Assembly: GCA_963921425.1 (NCBI GenBank)
Contig: OY992837.1
Coordinates: forward strand, 11,071,896-11,135,895
Length of the DNA stretch: 64,000 nucleotides
Source: Dryas octopetala
Lineage: Eukaryota > Streptophyta > Magnoliopsida > Rosales > Rosaceae
Reading direction: 5' to 3'
How positions within the stretch are numbered: the stretch's first letter is position 1; the number at the start of each line of letters is the position of its first letter. Shown here one piece after another: positions 46,825-59,890 of the stretch. Position numbers and translations under genes: made by a program. The notes beneath the pieces were generated by a model, which saw only the letters and a program-made list of their open reading frames with translations, had not been told where the DNA came from and made no database searches.

Positions 46825-48604
46825 AATATTGTTACGCAAAGGTTAGAATTTTTGAAGTACATGGGATTCTATACTCTCAACGGCTTTTTCTCGAAAAGAA
46901 TTGGCCGGGATAATATTAACACAGACCTTAAGAAAGTTTACCATACTTCCACTTCCACCAGGCCGCAGTTTGGAATACTTACTACCCAGATGTTAATTAG
47001 TGATATAGACTATATAGTGATCATTAGCACATTGAACTATTCTTAATTCATAGAACCCTCAACTAAAACTTCTAAGTGCATACTTTTAGCCTTGAAGAGA
47101 AGTGGTACGTGCCTATTAGACCAGATGTACGTTAATTATGGCTATTAATTAAAGGGAAAATCTTCCACATAATATAAAACCTCTTTTTCACTTTACATCA
47201 CGTGATGAGTGTGTGAGCGCCGCCGACTGCCCAAGTTAGTTATGAGAAAGAGATTATACACAATTGTTGCAACATATATTTTTGGAGGGAGATATGCGTG
47301 TTATTAAATTGTAATCATTTTCAAATTAAATGTTATATAAATAATAAACATTAATTGTGATCATAATCAAAGATCGATAGGGGGCTTTTTCACTTCTTAA
47401 CCATTATGAAGTACTTTTAAGATTTTTCACTTTTTATTTTTTCCGTGCAAGTTGATGGATAAATTTGGCGCGAATATTAAATCTAAATATATACGTGAGT
47501 CTTATTTTCTATAAATATATATATATGCTACGTACGAATCAAAAGGAGCTCAACTCAATAAAAGATTTTGTTAAATTTAGAGAGTATCCAATTCAAAATC
47601 AATCGAAAATAAATGAAAATGTTCAAAACTTTAATTTATATATTTTCATACAAGACTTGGAATTCCCGAAGTGAGATTCTATACTCTCAACCCCTCACAC
47701 GCGCGTGGTGGAAATTTAATTAAACAAGTGAACTACTTATGTTCGATAACACAGAGCACTCTGGCATTATGTAAGAGAATTGAAAGACCTTATGTTGTTA
47801 CGAAAGGTTATAATTTTTGAAGTGGGATTCTATACTCTCAACGACTTTTTACCTGAGAAGAATTGGGAGAATAATAACACATAACTTTTCGACCAAAAAA
47901 AAAAAGTTAATATATAACACAGAACCAAAAGGTCTAGAAGTGATCCATATTCCATACTTCCATTTCCAACGGGTTTGGAATTCTTACTTCCCAGATGTTA
48001 GTGATATGAGAGGCATACGGTGGGGTCTCTAGAAAGGACAAAGAAGATAAATTAGATCACACAGAGAACAAGAGTAATCTCAAATAAAGAGAAAAAGAGC
48101 TCTCACTTAAATATTAATTCGCAGAGAGTTGAAGAGGAAGCTTTCGGTGCATGACGGCAAATGGAAAATTTTCAAAGAAGTTGGGAGGTATTACATGTTG
48201 GTCTGGCTTCTAATTGTACCCAAAACCCCAAATGCACCCAATGAACTCACTCACTCACAAGAATAAGAGAAAGAAAATAAGAGAAGAAATCTCTTTGCAA
48301 TAGTTGCAAATCACACCTCACACAAGCCAGCAATGGCTTTTCTTTCTTTATCTCTAGGTGCGGTGCCACTCTCCAAACCCTCTCTTTTCCTCTTTGTTTT
48401 TCTGCTCTTCAGTACATTAACCAAAAGCTTCTATTGGAAGCTTGTATTTTCGGGTGGAACTTACTCCAATAGGTGATAGTGGCACCAGGAAAGCCACTCA
48501 AACAAATGTGGGCTGAAACGGATGTGGGTCAGATCATACTAATGGTATTTGCAACTATTATCTGTGGGCTGAATTTCGATTGCGAATTAATAAACATATC
48601 ATAA
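46825..48604. repeat. Gene-less middle unit of the MADS cluster
   Basis: 46840-46970 and 47795-47990 share a block (GGGATTCTATACTCTCAACG then AGAAGAATTGG). 47085-47415 is the second copy of the MADS downstream block. No MADS coding sequence is left between them. 48030-48600 holds no gene; short inverted motifs (AAAGCTTCTATTGGAAGCTT) occur near 48425. Confidence 0.65.
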
Positions 48605-49005
48605 ATGCATCATTTAGGCTTTAAGAGAAGTGGTACGTGCCGCATGTGCTATTAGAACAAATGTTAATTATGAGAGGGAAAATCTTCCGCATATGTACAA
48701 AACCATTTTTATGTCATGTGATCAGTATGTGAGACAGCCAATTATCTAAATGAGTTATGAGAAAAAGATTATATACAACTGTAATCATTTTCAAATTAAA
48801 TGTCATACTCATACATAATAAAACATTGCGATCATATAAAAGATATTGGTGTTTTACTTCTTAACCATTATGAACATGATAGGCAAAATGATGGAAGAAA
48901 AATAACCAAAAGAAAACCAAATGGTCCAAATCAAACAACACTGTAGAAGTACATCAATTCAAGGAAAGAAATGTTTAGCTTTCATCATTGGAAAGCCCAA
49001 AATTA

Positions 49006-49756
49006 CTAGGAAAGCCCGACGTCATTTCCACCACTGCTGACAGAAGGCAGCCCAGCATCCTTTCTACCATTGTTGCCTCCAACAGAAGTAGCACTGTTGC
49101 CTTCAATACCCCCTCGAGTATTTCCATTATAAGGCATCAAATTAGGCCCCATCTTGGTTCGACCAACAATGGCTCCATAGTTAACCTGAGACTGCCCCAT
49201 CTCACTTCCAGCAGTAATGCCTCCATAGTTCACCTGAGACTTCCCCATCTCTCTTCGACCAGTAATGCCTTGATAGTTTAATTGAGGATGCCGCATCTCA
49301 TGACTTCCACAAGAAATGCCTCCATGGTACATCACTTGAGGCAACATCATCTCATTTCCAGTAGTGATGCCTCCATAATTCACTTGAGGCAGCCCTATAT
49401 CATTTTCATTACCAATTACTCCCAAATTCCCATACCATTTCCAGATGGGCTGTCATGCTCAAAATAGTCCATCTTTCTCTTGATCTCTTTCATTTTTTCC
49501 TCCAAATTCAAAACCAAAGTAGTAAGTTGATAAGTTTCAAATGAATCAAATGTCTTACCTTTTTCTATTTGGTGCATCTTTTCGCTCATTTCCATTTCGT
49601 GGTTCTTTTTCTTGTGCTTCATGATTTTCTTTTCCATTTTCGCTACCATCTCGTTCAAGTAAGTCTCTTGGTTCATCATTTTCTTGCGCCGTGTAACTTC
49701 TGGTATGTTCTGGTATTATTCTCTATCCATGCAAGTTTGATCTTTTTCCCAGCCAT
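49006..49756 (-). pseudogene. M-gamma MADS-box pseudogene
   Basis: Sister of the gene at 44994-45788. The ATG at 49756 starts MAGKKIKLAWIENN, after which about 60 codons of the MADS domain are deleted out of frame. Sequence resumes at the QNIPE-equivalent codons and the next frame starts MMNQETYLNEMVAKME (49679). That frame stops at 49416 after a one-base shift, and the C-terminus continues in another frame (49425-49006). The C-terminal part has expanded into about six units of 16-17 residues built on SQVNYGGIT. The MADS domain and dimer surface are lost, so no DNA-binding product is expected. Confidence 0.9.
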
Positions 49757-49779
49757 GGTTGATGCTATTGCTCTCTCTA

Positions 49780-50928
49780 TTCACTACTTCGATCTCTAGA
49801 CTTGAACTCTAATGTTGCTCTACACTCCACCAACCCAAGGGTACGTATATATAGAATTATAGATAGACTCTATTGTTGCTCTACACTCCACCAACTATAC
49901 ATAGAATCTAACCGTAGAAATTAAAGATTAGCCACATAAAGAAAAATATACACTATACATAGAAACTGATTAAAAGACTTTAATTTTTCATATCCATATA
50001 GGTGGAAAATATATACACTATTTAATATATTACCATTTTAATTAGTTCTTCACTTCTTTGTAGTAAAATATGAGTTGTTAGTTTACATCTATTCAAGCAA
50101 CATATAATGACAAGTTAATAAATGAGTGAAGCCAAGTTTAATTTCAATGCTTAGCAACTAAGTTAAATTTCAGTGCTTAATTAGTAGCAGCCAGTGTGTC
50201 TATGATTTGTTTCATTTGCCCTTCCCTTATTAACCTGTTTTATTTGTCATGCGGTCCAATTTAAGCAACCGGACATGTTATTTGTCAAGCGTCCATTACC
50301 TCCACACAATATTGTAACTTAGATTAGTTTAGAATAAAAAATTATATTGAACTCAGAAATTCTCTCAACATGAAGTTCCTTTTTAACTAAAATATAGATA
50401 TGGGTTTTCACATGTTCACATATTTAACAGTCGTATTCTATACACATCAGAAGCTCAAAAGATTTTAGAATTAAAACTCATTTGTAAAATCTGATGCTTC
50501 CTCATCAATCATCCATTATACATGACAAGTAATGGAACAGGAGCCATTCACCTAAACAATTGTAACAAAAAAGGAAAAATGGCAGCTATATACATCATCA
50601 GTTCAAGAATATATCTACTAGACAGTCCTACACAAACCATCAAAGAATGATGGTAGCAGAACACACGCATACTCTACTGTCTTACACAGAGACCTTCAGC
50701 AGTGATAATTGCCTGATCCTATACTAAGACCTTCAGCAAGATGTGAAGTGCAGTCAAAAGAAAAACAAAATCTGCCAAGTCAAAAGACTGATATCATCAG
50801 AAGATGATAAGAAAGATATCACCAGGAGATGATAAGTTTCACTGCACAGGTAAAGAAATTGTCCCTGCATGAGGTCCTTGTCCAATCTACCGAATTCCAA
50901 TGCCAAAACTTATGTTCCCTCTCTCTGA
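49780..50928. other. MADS promoter paralogue and spacer
   Basis: 49800-49990 resembles 45840-46090, the region upstream of the intact MADS gene (TGTTGCTCTACACTCCACCAA repeated, then AGATTAGCCACATAAAGAAAA). 50000-50928 has no recognisable gene and likely includes the 3' UTR of the gene on its right. Confidence 0.6.
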
Positions 50929-53283
50929 TCAGCGCATTGACATCAAAGTACGAACCCGTTTTTCCCTCTCTGCCTTCTTAGCACTTGGTGTCCTCTTCAG
51001 CCTCTGAAGTTCTTCCATGACTACTTTCTCAACTGTGTCAATTGAGTTCAAAAGCTTCTTTTGAGGTGTCAGGAACTCTCCTTCAGCAGGCTGATTTGCA
51101 ACATCACACAGAATTTTGTGCACTTTACGAACAGAAGCAGGAGGGCAAGGCTTGTTCCTAACAGCTGAAATTGGAGAGGCAGCAGGGTCATCAAGCTCGA
51201 GTCGAGCATTAGAAACTGGCAGAGTTGGATCAATGACAGTTTGGTCATCAGCGTTCTCTCTCAAGCGAGCTCTTCTCCTTTCAATGGCCTAAAAAAAGTA
51301 TCTCCAAATTAGGCATGTCAAGCACTTAATAAACCTATGCTAAAATAAGCATAATGAAAAAGGAACCGCATCCCAATAGGCAGTGATTGAGGATTTGACT
51401 TGGAGCAAGGCACTTGAATTAAGCACCTAATACAGGTGTGCATATCAAAATAACGCAATAGAAAAGTATTAATGTAAATGTATTCAATGCTTTGAGGTCT
51501 CCCAATTTGGTTATGATAAGATAATACTATTCAAGTAGTTTTATATGTTAAAGGTTAATACAATCTGCTCAAAGAAACAGGGACTGAGAATAGCCATATC
51601 ATAGGCCTAGCAGCCAAGCCATCAAAAGAAAAGAGTGAGAAGAAAATACTATTCAAGTAGCTTGAAATTATGGAACTTAAATAATAATGTAAGAGCATTA
51701 CTTAATTGCAAGTTTGCAACAACAGGGACAGAATCCTGGGTTCAATTCTTCCAGTTGGTCAGTGTCATTACTCAAACAATTTGAAAAAGTCAATGATGAA
51801 AACGATGTCAAAAACTTAGAGAAAAAAAAAATTGAAGATGATGATTGAGCAATATTCAATGAACAAGATGCAGTGGCAACCACTGTTTTCATTGTCAACA
51901 ATCAACAAAAAATCAAATGAATTATGCAAATATAGGAGCATAATTAAACATTTTCACAAGGAAAAAAACATAGGAGGCAGAAAATAATACAAACATGAGA
52001 GTTTTATACTTTTCCCTTTTGGCCATCAAGAAAATGAGGCTTTAAGATGTGCATGAAATCATGGAAAAAAAAAAAAAAAAAATTGATAGAGTGAAATAAA
52101 TTAAATAATACAGTTTCTCATGGTAATATTGCACCCATATAATAGAACCCGAAAGTCAATTTACCATGGTAGGTTAAAAAAGAAAAATCAATACACATTC
52201 ACTGTTAAGGGAGGAAAAAAACCAACTTTCAAGAATTCATCAAAAATTCTTGTCTAAAGGTTTTGCAAGAATTAATCAAAAAACGCTTTGTTAAGAAATA
52301 CTGTGACTATAGTTCAACATAATAAAACAATACCCAGGCGCATATATTTTTTTTCTTCAATTTATACACGCAGACATACATTTGTCAAGAAAAATTGTAA
52401 CTAGCCCACCCACGAGTAGGAATATTTTTTATCCAATTTCTTCCTAAACAATGCACACCCAGATATATAGATGCACAAAAATTCTCTGCTAAGGTCCTTA
52501 AACTTATATAAACTCATGTTTTTTATCACTTTGAAAAAAATAAATCAAAATGTAAAACCATATTAAACATTCAGACAATTCTTTATTTCTTTTAAATGTA
52601 ATAAACCATATAATAACAAATGACTACCAGATACACATTAATGTAGTCCAATACAACACACCAAATCAATATTAAGAGTCAGACCAACACTCACTGAACA
52701 CATCAATTACTACATTTAAAGAACAATACTAGTTTAATAATTAAACCCAATCAAAATAAGACCCATATTTCAATGAACCATTAAATGAATCCAATCGAAT
52801 TCTTTGCGCAATCAATTAATCAAATAACACAGAACCAAAAGGGATCAAGAAAGTGATGATTACCCTCACAATGGTAGTAATATCACGGAGAGGGGTTCTT
52901 GGGTACCAAGAAGGTAACACACTGCTACTGGCACGGCCCCTCCTCCGGCGGGAACCTCCGACCGGCGTGTTCTCTCTGGCTGGAGTTGACAGCCCGAATG
53001 CAAAGCGAGTAGGCCCATTTCCGGTGGGAGTCCCAAAACTGCTCCTTGTGAGCCCACCACCACCACTTCCTGTGGCCCCAAACCCTGCTGGTCTCCGAGT
53101 CGTCACCGGTGTCGCCACCACGGCCCTCTGTCTCGCCGGCGATCCAAACAACTCGGCTTCGGTCTCTGATTCATCGATTAGAACTCCGAGGCTGCCAAAT
53201 TGCCTTCGAGCCAGCCTCTGAACATAGGCGGCATGGATGTCGACTTGCCTCGACGCTCTGTCTCTTGATTCAGGCATTGTCAT
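50929..53283 (-). CDS. UVI4/OSD1-type APC/C inhibitor (POLYCHOME family)
   Basis: Two exons, 53283-52864 and 51288-50929, meet at a phase-0 GT-AG junction and give 259 aa. The protein opens MTMPESRDR, has an Arg/Gly/Ser-rich middle, and carries [16 protein letters not shown] before the intron. This is the family hallmark and includes a D-box (RTPL). ARENTP is a candidate GxEN-like box, and the protein ends in SMR, the C-terminal MR tail. In Arabidopsis, UVI4 and OSD1/GIG1 use these motifs to inhibit the anaphase-promoting complex, limiting endoreduplication and driving meiotic progression. UVI4 or OSD1 cannot be chosen by eye. The second in-frame ATG (53277, MPES) may be the true start. The 1575-bp intron shows nothing else recognisable. 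Confidence 0.88.
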
Positions 53284-53406
53284 GCTTCGACTGAAAAGAA
53301 AAGGGCAAAGATTAAAAATCAGAGCAAACAGAGAACAAGGGATTTACACAAGATTCCAAGAAAATGGGGAAATTTTCTCGGAAAATTAGGGGTTCAAGAA
53401 AACACG

Positions 53407-53510
53407 AAATGTTGCCGACCCAGATTTCATTTTCACCAGAAATGAAATTTTAGGGGCGACCCAGATTTCATTTTCGCCAGAAATGAAATTTTAGGAGCGA
53501 CCCAGATGTG
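53407..53510. repeat. Tandem repeat in the UVI4/OSD1-like gene leader
   Basis: GACCCAGATTTCATTTTC(A/G)CCAGAAATGAAATTTTAGG is present twice in tandem (~53417 and ~53457), followed by a partial third GACCCAGAT. The unit is ~42 bp with a short internal palindrome. It is probably in the 5' UTR or a leader intron. Confidence 0.85.
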
Positions 53511-53699
53511 GAATTTATTCTACGAATCGATCTGAGAGAAGAAACCCATATGAGAATAGGGTTTACCTGGAGGAGCCTCGCTAGGATTTTGGAGCGTTTT
53601 GCTTGATAGCGTAGGATGGGGGGATCTCTGCGTGGGATAGAGAGAGTAGAAGAATACGACGAAGCTTTGGTGCTCTTTGAGAGGGTGAATGGCGAATTT

Positions 53700-54860
53700 T
53701 TAAACTGAAAATTTGGGCGGTATTATAGACGACCCACAATCCCTAGCTTGAAATTCTCACACGTGTCCGATTTCTTTTTCATTTTTTTTCCTAATGCTGA
53801 TTCAAAAATATTCAAACAGTGTTAAGAGCGGGATAAGCAAGCCCTTTTAAAAAGTTTTAAGGACGACATTGCCCTTAGTGTTCTTGGTGCAAATTTTAAT
53901 CAACAATTTTGTCCAAAATTATTCGAATTTTCTTATGAGCGGGATAAGAGTTGCTTTTAGGTTTAAGGACAATATTGCCCCTATTGTTGCAATTTTAATT
54001 AAACAATTTAACACTCATTAACTTCATTCATTCATTCAAAAATAAACTATTGACTCATTTTAATAAAAATAGTTAATTACTCCGAGACTACAATTTACTT
54101 ATTATTTGTAACATGTAGTACATATTTATAATATTTAAAAATTAGGTCACTTTGAGAGTAAATTCGTTATCTGTTTATTGGTACTAGTTTGGTACCAGGC
54201 TTTCTATCTTTAGCCATCCAAGCAATCCAATGATTGCTAATTTTTTAATTTTTTTCAAAACTCTCTCACGTATCTCTCTCTCCCTCATTTTTGAAATTTC
54301 TCTTCTCTCTCATCACCCTCTTTCTCTCTCCCTAAGCATTTTCTCTGTTCTCTCAAGCTTTCCCTCGCTGCAACTTTCCTCGTCGACGTGTGTGCACGTC
54401 CGGCCATGGATGGCGACGAGAGGACCACCCCTGAGTTCCTCTTTCTTCCCTCTTCATCCTTGTGAGCTTAGAACACCCAGCAACTCCCAAGAACTCGAGC
54501 CCAGCAACTCCCAGACCCTGTCGGAGCCCCAACATTGACTCTGATCCATGCCTTGTTGCAACTTCCCACCACCTGGCGTTTTGTTCTCCAGGTCACGGTG
54601 AGTCTTCCCATGGGTTCTGATTGCCCAGCAAACCACCACAATCGAAGGATCGAACCTCCAAAGGTTGGCGGCCTTTCCAGCGAATCTAGTGACTTAAATT
54701 AAAGGTTTTGGCCTCTGGCAGTGAGGGAGAGCGAGAGAGAACACGCCAAGTTTCTCACTATAACAACACCCAGAGAGTTATCGAGGAAACCTGCTCCACC
54801 CCCGTGCCTTCCTTATCAGCAACAGGTTCTTGATTTTTTTTGTTTAGCTCAGTTTTTGAA
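53700..54860. other. Promoter side of UVI4-like gene, then CT-rich segment
   Basis: No gene recognised. 54250-54370 is CT-rich and 54400-54700 GC-richer, looking like a 5' UTR or captured exon, but frames are short (102 aa at 54230-54538) and unfamiliar. Confidence 0.4.
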
Positions 54861-54864
54861 AATA

Positions 54865-55075
54865 CAAGTGAAACTGCGAAACTGCATGTGAACTGAAATT
54901 GCAATTTATTGGAGTTGTAGACTTGCAATTGTAGTTACTAACTACAAGTGAAATTGTAAAACTGTCAGTGAACTGAAATTGCAGTTTACTGGAGTTGCAG
55001 TTACTGACTACAAGTGAAACTGTGAAACTGCAAGTGAATTGAAACTGTAGTTTATTGGATTGCAGTTACTATAGA
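54865..55075. repeat. Minisatellite of ~75-bp units
   Basis: About three tandem copies of a unit containing AAGTGAAACTG(C/T)(G)AAACTGCA...TGAACTGAAATTGCA...TTGGAGTTG(C/T)AG. The copies differ by ~15 per cent. No coding meaning seen. Confidence 0.75.
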
Positions 55076-56545
55076 TGGAACTGTAGAGATTGAACCTCTT
55101 TTTTTCATTGTTATTGTAGTAGTTGCAGAAGGATGCTTGAGAGTGAAAATGAACAGTTGTCGGTTTGGTAAAGTTGAAAAAGGAGATCGATTTGGCCAAA
55201 AAAAGAAGGAGATCAGTTTTGGGCTGTTTGTGTAGTTGGGTTAGATTAGGCTTGTGTCTTGGGCTGGTATTGTTTTATAATAGGTGGGCTCAGTTTCAGT
55301 TTTCGTTATTTTGGTGATGCGTTGATGTTGGTTTTTTAGAAGGTGTCCGCATGTTATGTTTTGGGCCGGTGGAAAAGTGTCTGCAAGTTAATAAAAATGG
55401 ATTAAGTGTTTTTTGGTTAATTTTTTGCTTTATTAATACCATATAATTAACGGACCCTAATAAAAAACCTAATAGACAAAAATCAACATGAATATTATGC
55501 ATTCAATACAATTTTAGGTTGTTTGGTGAACTAGCCTACATTCACTACAACCCTCCTAGAGCAAGTCCAATGCACTAGTTCAAGTGTATGTCTTGCCACT
55601 TTTGGTGAAATGGGCATTCGCAATGCATGATTCAATTTTGATGGGTTTCATTTCAAAGTTTATTTAAATTAACTTTCAGTTGAACTTGAACCCATATTTG
55701 AGTTCAACTTAAAAGTAAAATGAAAGTTTTCTCATTGAATGAAAGAATAAGCATTACAGTATTTATCTACATCAATGAATAACTGAAAATAACTGACTGA
55801 AACAAAATTGTAATTCAATCATCTTCTGGGATTACCATGACAGCCTGTGCTGAACCACAGGCTGGAATCTGTTAATTTAGTTTGAATCTATTAAGTCAGT
55901 TGCACTGATTCTGCTGACATGTCTATGAGCTGCCTCTTCAGTTGTCTCTGACATGGCATATTTCTTACAAGCTGATGTGGCAGTACTGTTGTTATGCGTA
56001 TGCCTTTGGTTTGTGCTGTTGCTGCGCTTCTGTAATGACAGCACTAGCTTCTGGTTTAACATGTACAAGGCATGTTTCAACAAGGTTGTATCATGTATGT
56101 ACCAAACACTAGATATGACCCTACTTAATTCATGCCAAGCACTAAACTGATCTTCAGAACACACATAATTAAGAATTGCAAATATATGGAAATACAGGAG
56201 AGTCTGGAGAGATAAAAATTTAAAAATTTGAATGCTCTCCTGACCAAAATCCAAATCAAATATCAATTCTGAGAAACTTTGTACAACAAATCCTATATTC
56301 TAAACAAAGAACAAGAGCTTCCTATTCCATATGTTACTGGAGGCCATTTTCCAGAAATTTTGCTTGCAGGTGCCTCATCTCTTTCATTTCACAACCAACA
56401 AACACTTCCACAATGTGGCCTTCCTCATCCAACAACCAACAATCTCTTTTTCTATGAAGTATATGCTTTGTTGAAACAGATGGAGCCTAAACAAACATAT
56501 TTTCCCCCCAAAAAAATTGAAAATAAACAATGGAGCTCAATAAAA
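55076..56545. other. Intergenic, no gene
   Basis: 55555-55580 (GAGCAAGTCCAATGCACTAG) resembles the terminus of common plant MITEs, but I found no matching inverted end. 55877-56266 contains a minus-strand frame with no family resemblance. The RABA4 3' UTR probably lies just left of 56546. Confidence 0.4.
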
Positions 56546-58682
56546 TTATGAGGCGGAAAAGCAGCAGCCACCCTTCCCGGAATCTGAATCCTGACTAGGA
56601 ACAATAATTGCTGTTCCCTTTAGAAGCCCCGAATCCCCGCCATTCTCGTTGGCAGCAAGCGTCTTCTTGCTCATTATCCGATATATCTCCATTAAAATCA
56701 TTAAAAATGCAGTTTCAACATTGGTGGCCTCAAGAGCAGATGTCTCCATAAAAAATAGGTTCTCTCTTTGAGCAAACTCCTGGGCATCTTCAGTTGGCAC
56801 TGCTCGAAGACTTCCCAAGTCACATTTGTTGCCAATGAGCATTATTACGATATTCTTATCAGCATGCGCCCTTAATTCCTCCAACCACCTAGCCATGTTA
56901 TCAAATGATTGACGCTTGGTCATGTCATAAACCAACATTGCTCCAACTGCACCACGGTAGTAAGCACTCGTAACTGCTCTGTACCTGAAGAGAGACAAGA
57001 GGGAATGAGTTCAAGATTTCTCTGATAATTAAACTCTTTAAAGTTTTCCAATTTAACACAATGTTAAAGAGAATGCAATAAGCCAGTCCAAGATGTCTCT
57101 GAGAGATGCTAATTAGGAAACTTTGGGGATTTCAATAATTGCTATGATTCCCAAAAAGAAACCATTTTCAAGTTTTCGTCGATTTCATGCAAAAGCAGCT
57201 GTATTGACAAATCCATATCACAGAATCATAAAATATGTTGATAATATCAATTTTCAGTTGCCATTTACGAGATCCTCCGGAAGCACTTAACAATTCATAG
57301 CACATCTACAATTAAAACCACTGAGAACTAGTCATACCAAGAAATGGGTCCTAAATAAGCAATCGATGAGATCCAGTTCTATCTACGCAGAGTGCATTAG
57401 AGTCCCTAACAACTCTGCTAGAAACCTGCATTCTATGGCAGACAACAAAGCATAAGATTCATTTCCTGTGTGCAAGTTTCCAAACAACCATAATGAACCA
57501 TTCATCTCTACACAGAGAAGATGGGTGGCTGGGTGAAGGAAAAGCAAGAAAGAACATGGAGTGGTAGAATCAACAGAAAAACCAGAGAAATCAGTTGGGA
57601 ATGCAATGTAGAATAAGGTGTAGAGTCAGAAGTTGAATCTCCCAAGAATAAAAAAGACAAAAAAAAAACACATTCTGTCCTTTGAGAACTCTGCACTAAG
57701 GGCTTAAAATATATACTTTCAAAGTCCTAAGATAGGATTTGATCATTTTGATATAAATATGGAAGTTCAACCGAGCTGTAGACTATAGTCCTTACCATTG
57801 GAGTGAAGATTTGACATAGTTGGATGAAAGCTTATAAATTCAAGGATAATGGACTATTTATATTAGAGAAACTTTATAGAGGACATCATATCCTTTAATG
57901 GTAGCATGCATTAATCCTTGCAATCTGATTCCAGTGAACTGGGTTTCTTGGAGCTTGTAGTATTCACATATTGCAGCAAAATATGCTAATTTCCAACTAT
58001 GCATTATTGCATTGTGTCTAAACAACAAAATAAAATCATCTCTAAGTTATGAACTCACATGAAGTCTTCCAGCTGAGGACCTGTTTCACTGCCCCAAGTC
58101 TGTTTGCTAACCTTAAATGTAGCATCATTCCTATGCTTCTAATAAAACTCAACCCCACACCAAAAAGATAGTATTCACAATTTTAGGCCGAGCATTAGAT
58201 CCAATCTTTAAAATCCAAATGAAGATTTCAACTTACAATGGAACAAAAAGTCCAAAGCAAACACCATTGAAGCCATCCAACTAGAGATATGCATCCTTTA
58301 TTGTTACCATTCATTCAATGGGTATGCATTTTGCAACAATGTACACATATACAGCATTCGGTATCCTAAATTTTCTATAAACAAGAATTAAACAATTTTT
58401 CATTATCATCATCATCATCTAAAATCAATTAAGATCTTGTGATCACTATAATTACCTTTCTTGGCCAGCAGTATCCCAAATCTGTGCCTTCACAGTCTTG
58501 CGATCAAGAACAAGCGTTTTCGTCTGAAATTCGACCCCAATAGTGGCTTTCGAGTCCACACTGAATTCATTCCTAGCAAACCGTGCAAGCAGCTGTGTTT
58601 TCCCGACCGCCGAGTCTCCGATCAACACCACTTTGAACACATAATCAATCTTCTGATTGTAATCTCCGTACAAATTCGACAT
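56546..58682 (-). CDS. RABA4-type small GTPase
   Basis: Two exons, 58682-58456 and 56984-56546, joined in phase 2, give 221 aa. The protein has [19 protein letters not shown] (RABA4 N-terminus), P-loop GDSAVGKT, switch I with the effector threonine (KATIGVEF), WDTAGQER of switch II, the guanine motifs NKCD and ETSAL, and a C-terminal CCFSAS with the double cysteine for geranylgeranylation. RABA4 is the plant Rab11-like branch acting in trans-Golgi to plasma-membrane secretion, notably in tip growth. The switch II glutamine is present, so this looks like a normal switch protein. The 1471-bp intron holds nothing I recognise. An upstream in-frame ATG (58700) is less likely because MSNL matches the family. 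Confidence 0.95.
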
Positions 58683-59142
58683 CCTCCTCACCACAATCAA
58701 ACCCCAAAAAATGTGAAAACAATATCGAATTGTTCAGATTCAAATTTCAATCATGTGGGTACATTTTATTGCACTCGAAGAGCTTGTGCTGCTGAAACAG
58801 ATCAGGGGGTTGGGGTTGTGGGGTAGGTTCGGAAAATTAGTGAAAGAGAGAGGGAGAGAATGGGAATTGCGGAAAAATTAGGGTTTGAGAAGAAGATGAG
58901 AGATTGTTGGAGGTGGAGATGATGGTGGTTTTGTCATTTGTGGAGAACAAGAGAGGGAGAGAGGAGTTAGAGGCGGGGAAAGCATCGGCTAGTACGGGGG
59001 GCCCATTAACGGTTTTTTGAACTTCACTATGAGAATTGGCTTGAGTGTATTTGCCTGTACAACCAAGTCGGTACAAGTGGCAGGATCTCGTTTGTTGATT
59101 ATTATGACTTTTGAGATTCTATGAGTGGGTTTGATGGATTGG

Positions 59143-59322
59143 AAAAATTATAGGGTATAACTAATATACTGTCATGTCGTATAACCAATTCAATCTGTAA
59201 GGGTATTATTGGACGATGTGTTTATATTAGTAGGATATAGTATTAATCACATCCACTTATATTATAACACATAGACTGGTTATACAACGTGTCAATATAT
59301 CGATTATACAAAATAATTTCTC
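59143..59322. mobile_element. 180-bp MITE, copy 2
   Basis: It is flanked by a perfect 10-bp duplication GATGGATTGG (59133-59142 and 59323-59332). The inverted ends AAAAATTATAGGGTATAAC and GATTATACAAAATAATTTCTC match the end type of 43941-44119. Confidence 0.82.
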
Positions 59323-59524
59323 GATGGATTGGGGCCTGTGGGTACATTGTCTTCCGACGTTTGCCCATGAGCTGTAAGATGTGGTGAAAAAAACTTCCTT
59401 TAAAAACAGGAATAGCTGATGTGGTATCACTTTCTTGAATCTCCATTCTTAATGTCTCAAACATCTTTTATCTTCAATTATGATACTATGTCAGTTACCC
59501 TTTTACATAAAAGTTAGATTATAT

Positions 59525-59890
59525 GGTTAAATACAACAATGATCCACAAACTTTTACAGTGAATCTCAATTTGGTTCACTAATTATAAAATATGTCAATT
59601 TGGTCTACAAACTTTCTAAGTTGTATAAAAGCAATACAAACGTTAACTTCCATCCAAAAATTAACGGAATTGGTCACATGAAAATGTGATGAACGGACTA
59701 AAATGCATCTGAAAATGTGATCACTTGCTGTGCACATGACCAGTTTTCGTTAAATTTTTTGATTGAAGTTAACGTTTGTACTGCTTTGGTACAAATTGAA
59801 AAGTTCGTGGATCAAATTGACACTTTTTATAGTTAGTGGACCAAATTAAGATTCACTGTAAAGTTCGTGAACCATTTTTGTATTTAACCC
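59525..59890. mobile_element. Foldback MITE with 10-bp target duplication
   Basis: Perfect duplication TAGATTATAT (59515-59524 and 59891-59900). The ends GGTTAAATAC and GTATTTAACCC begin inverted arms of ~150 bp (TTTACAGTGAATCTCAATTTGG against its near-inverse), leaving a short centre. No open frame. Confidence 0.88.

Noticed and set aside
52853..53221. 122-aa open frame on the plus strand
   Set aside because: Antisense shadow of the UVI4/OSD1-like exon 1.
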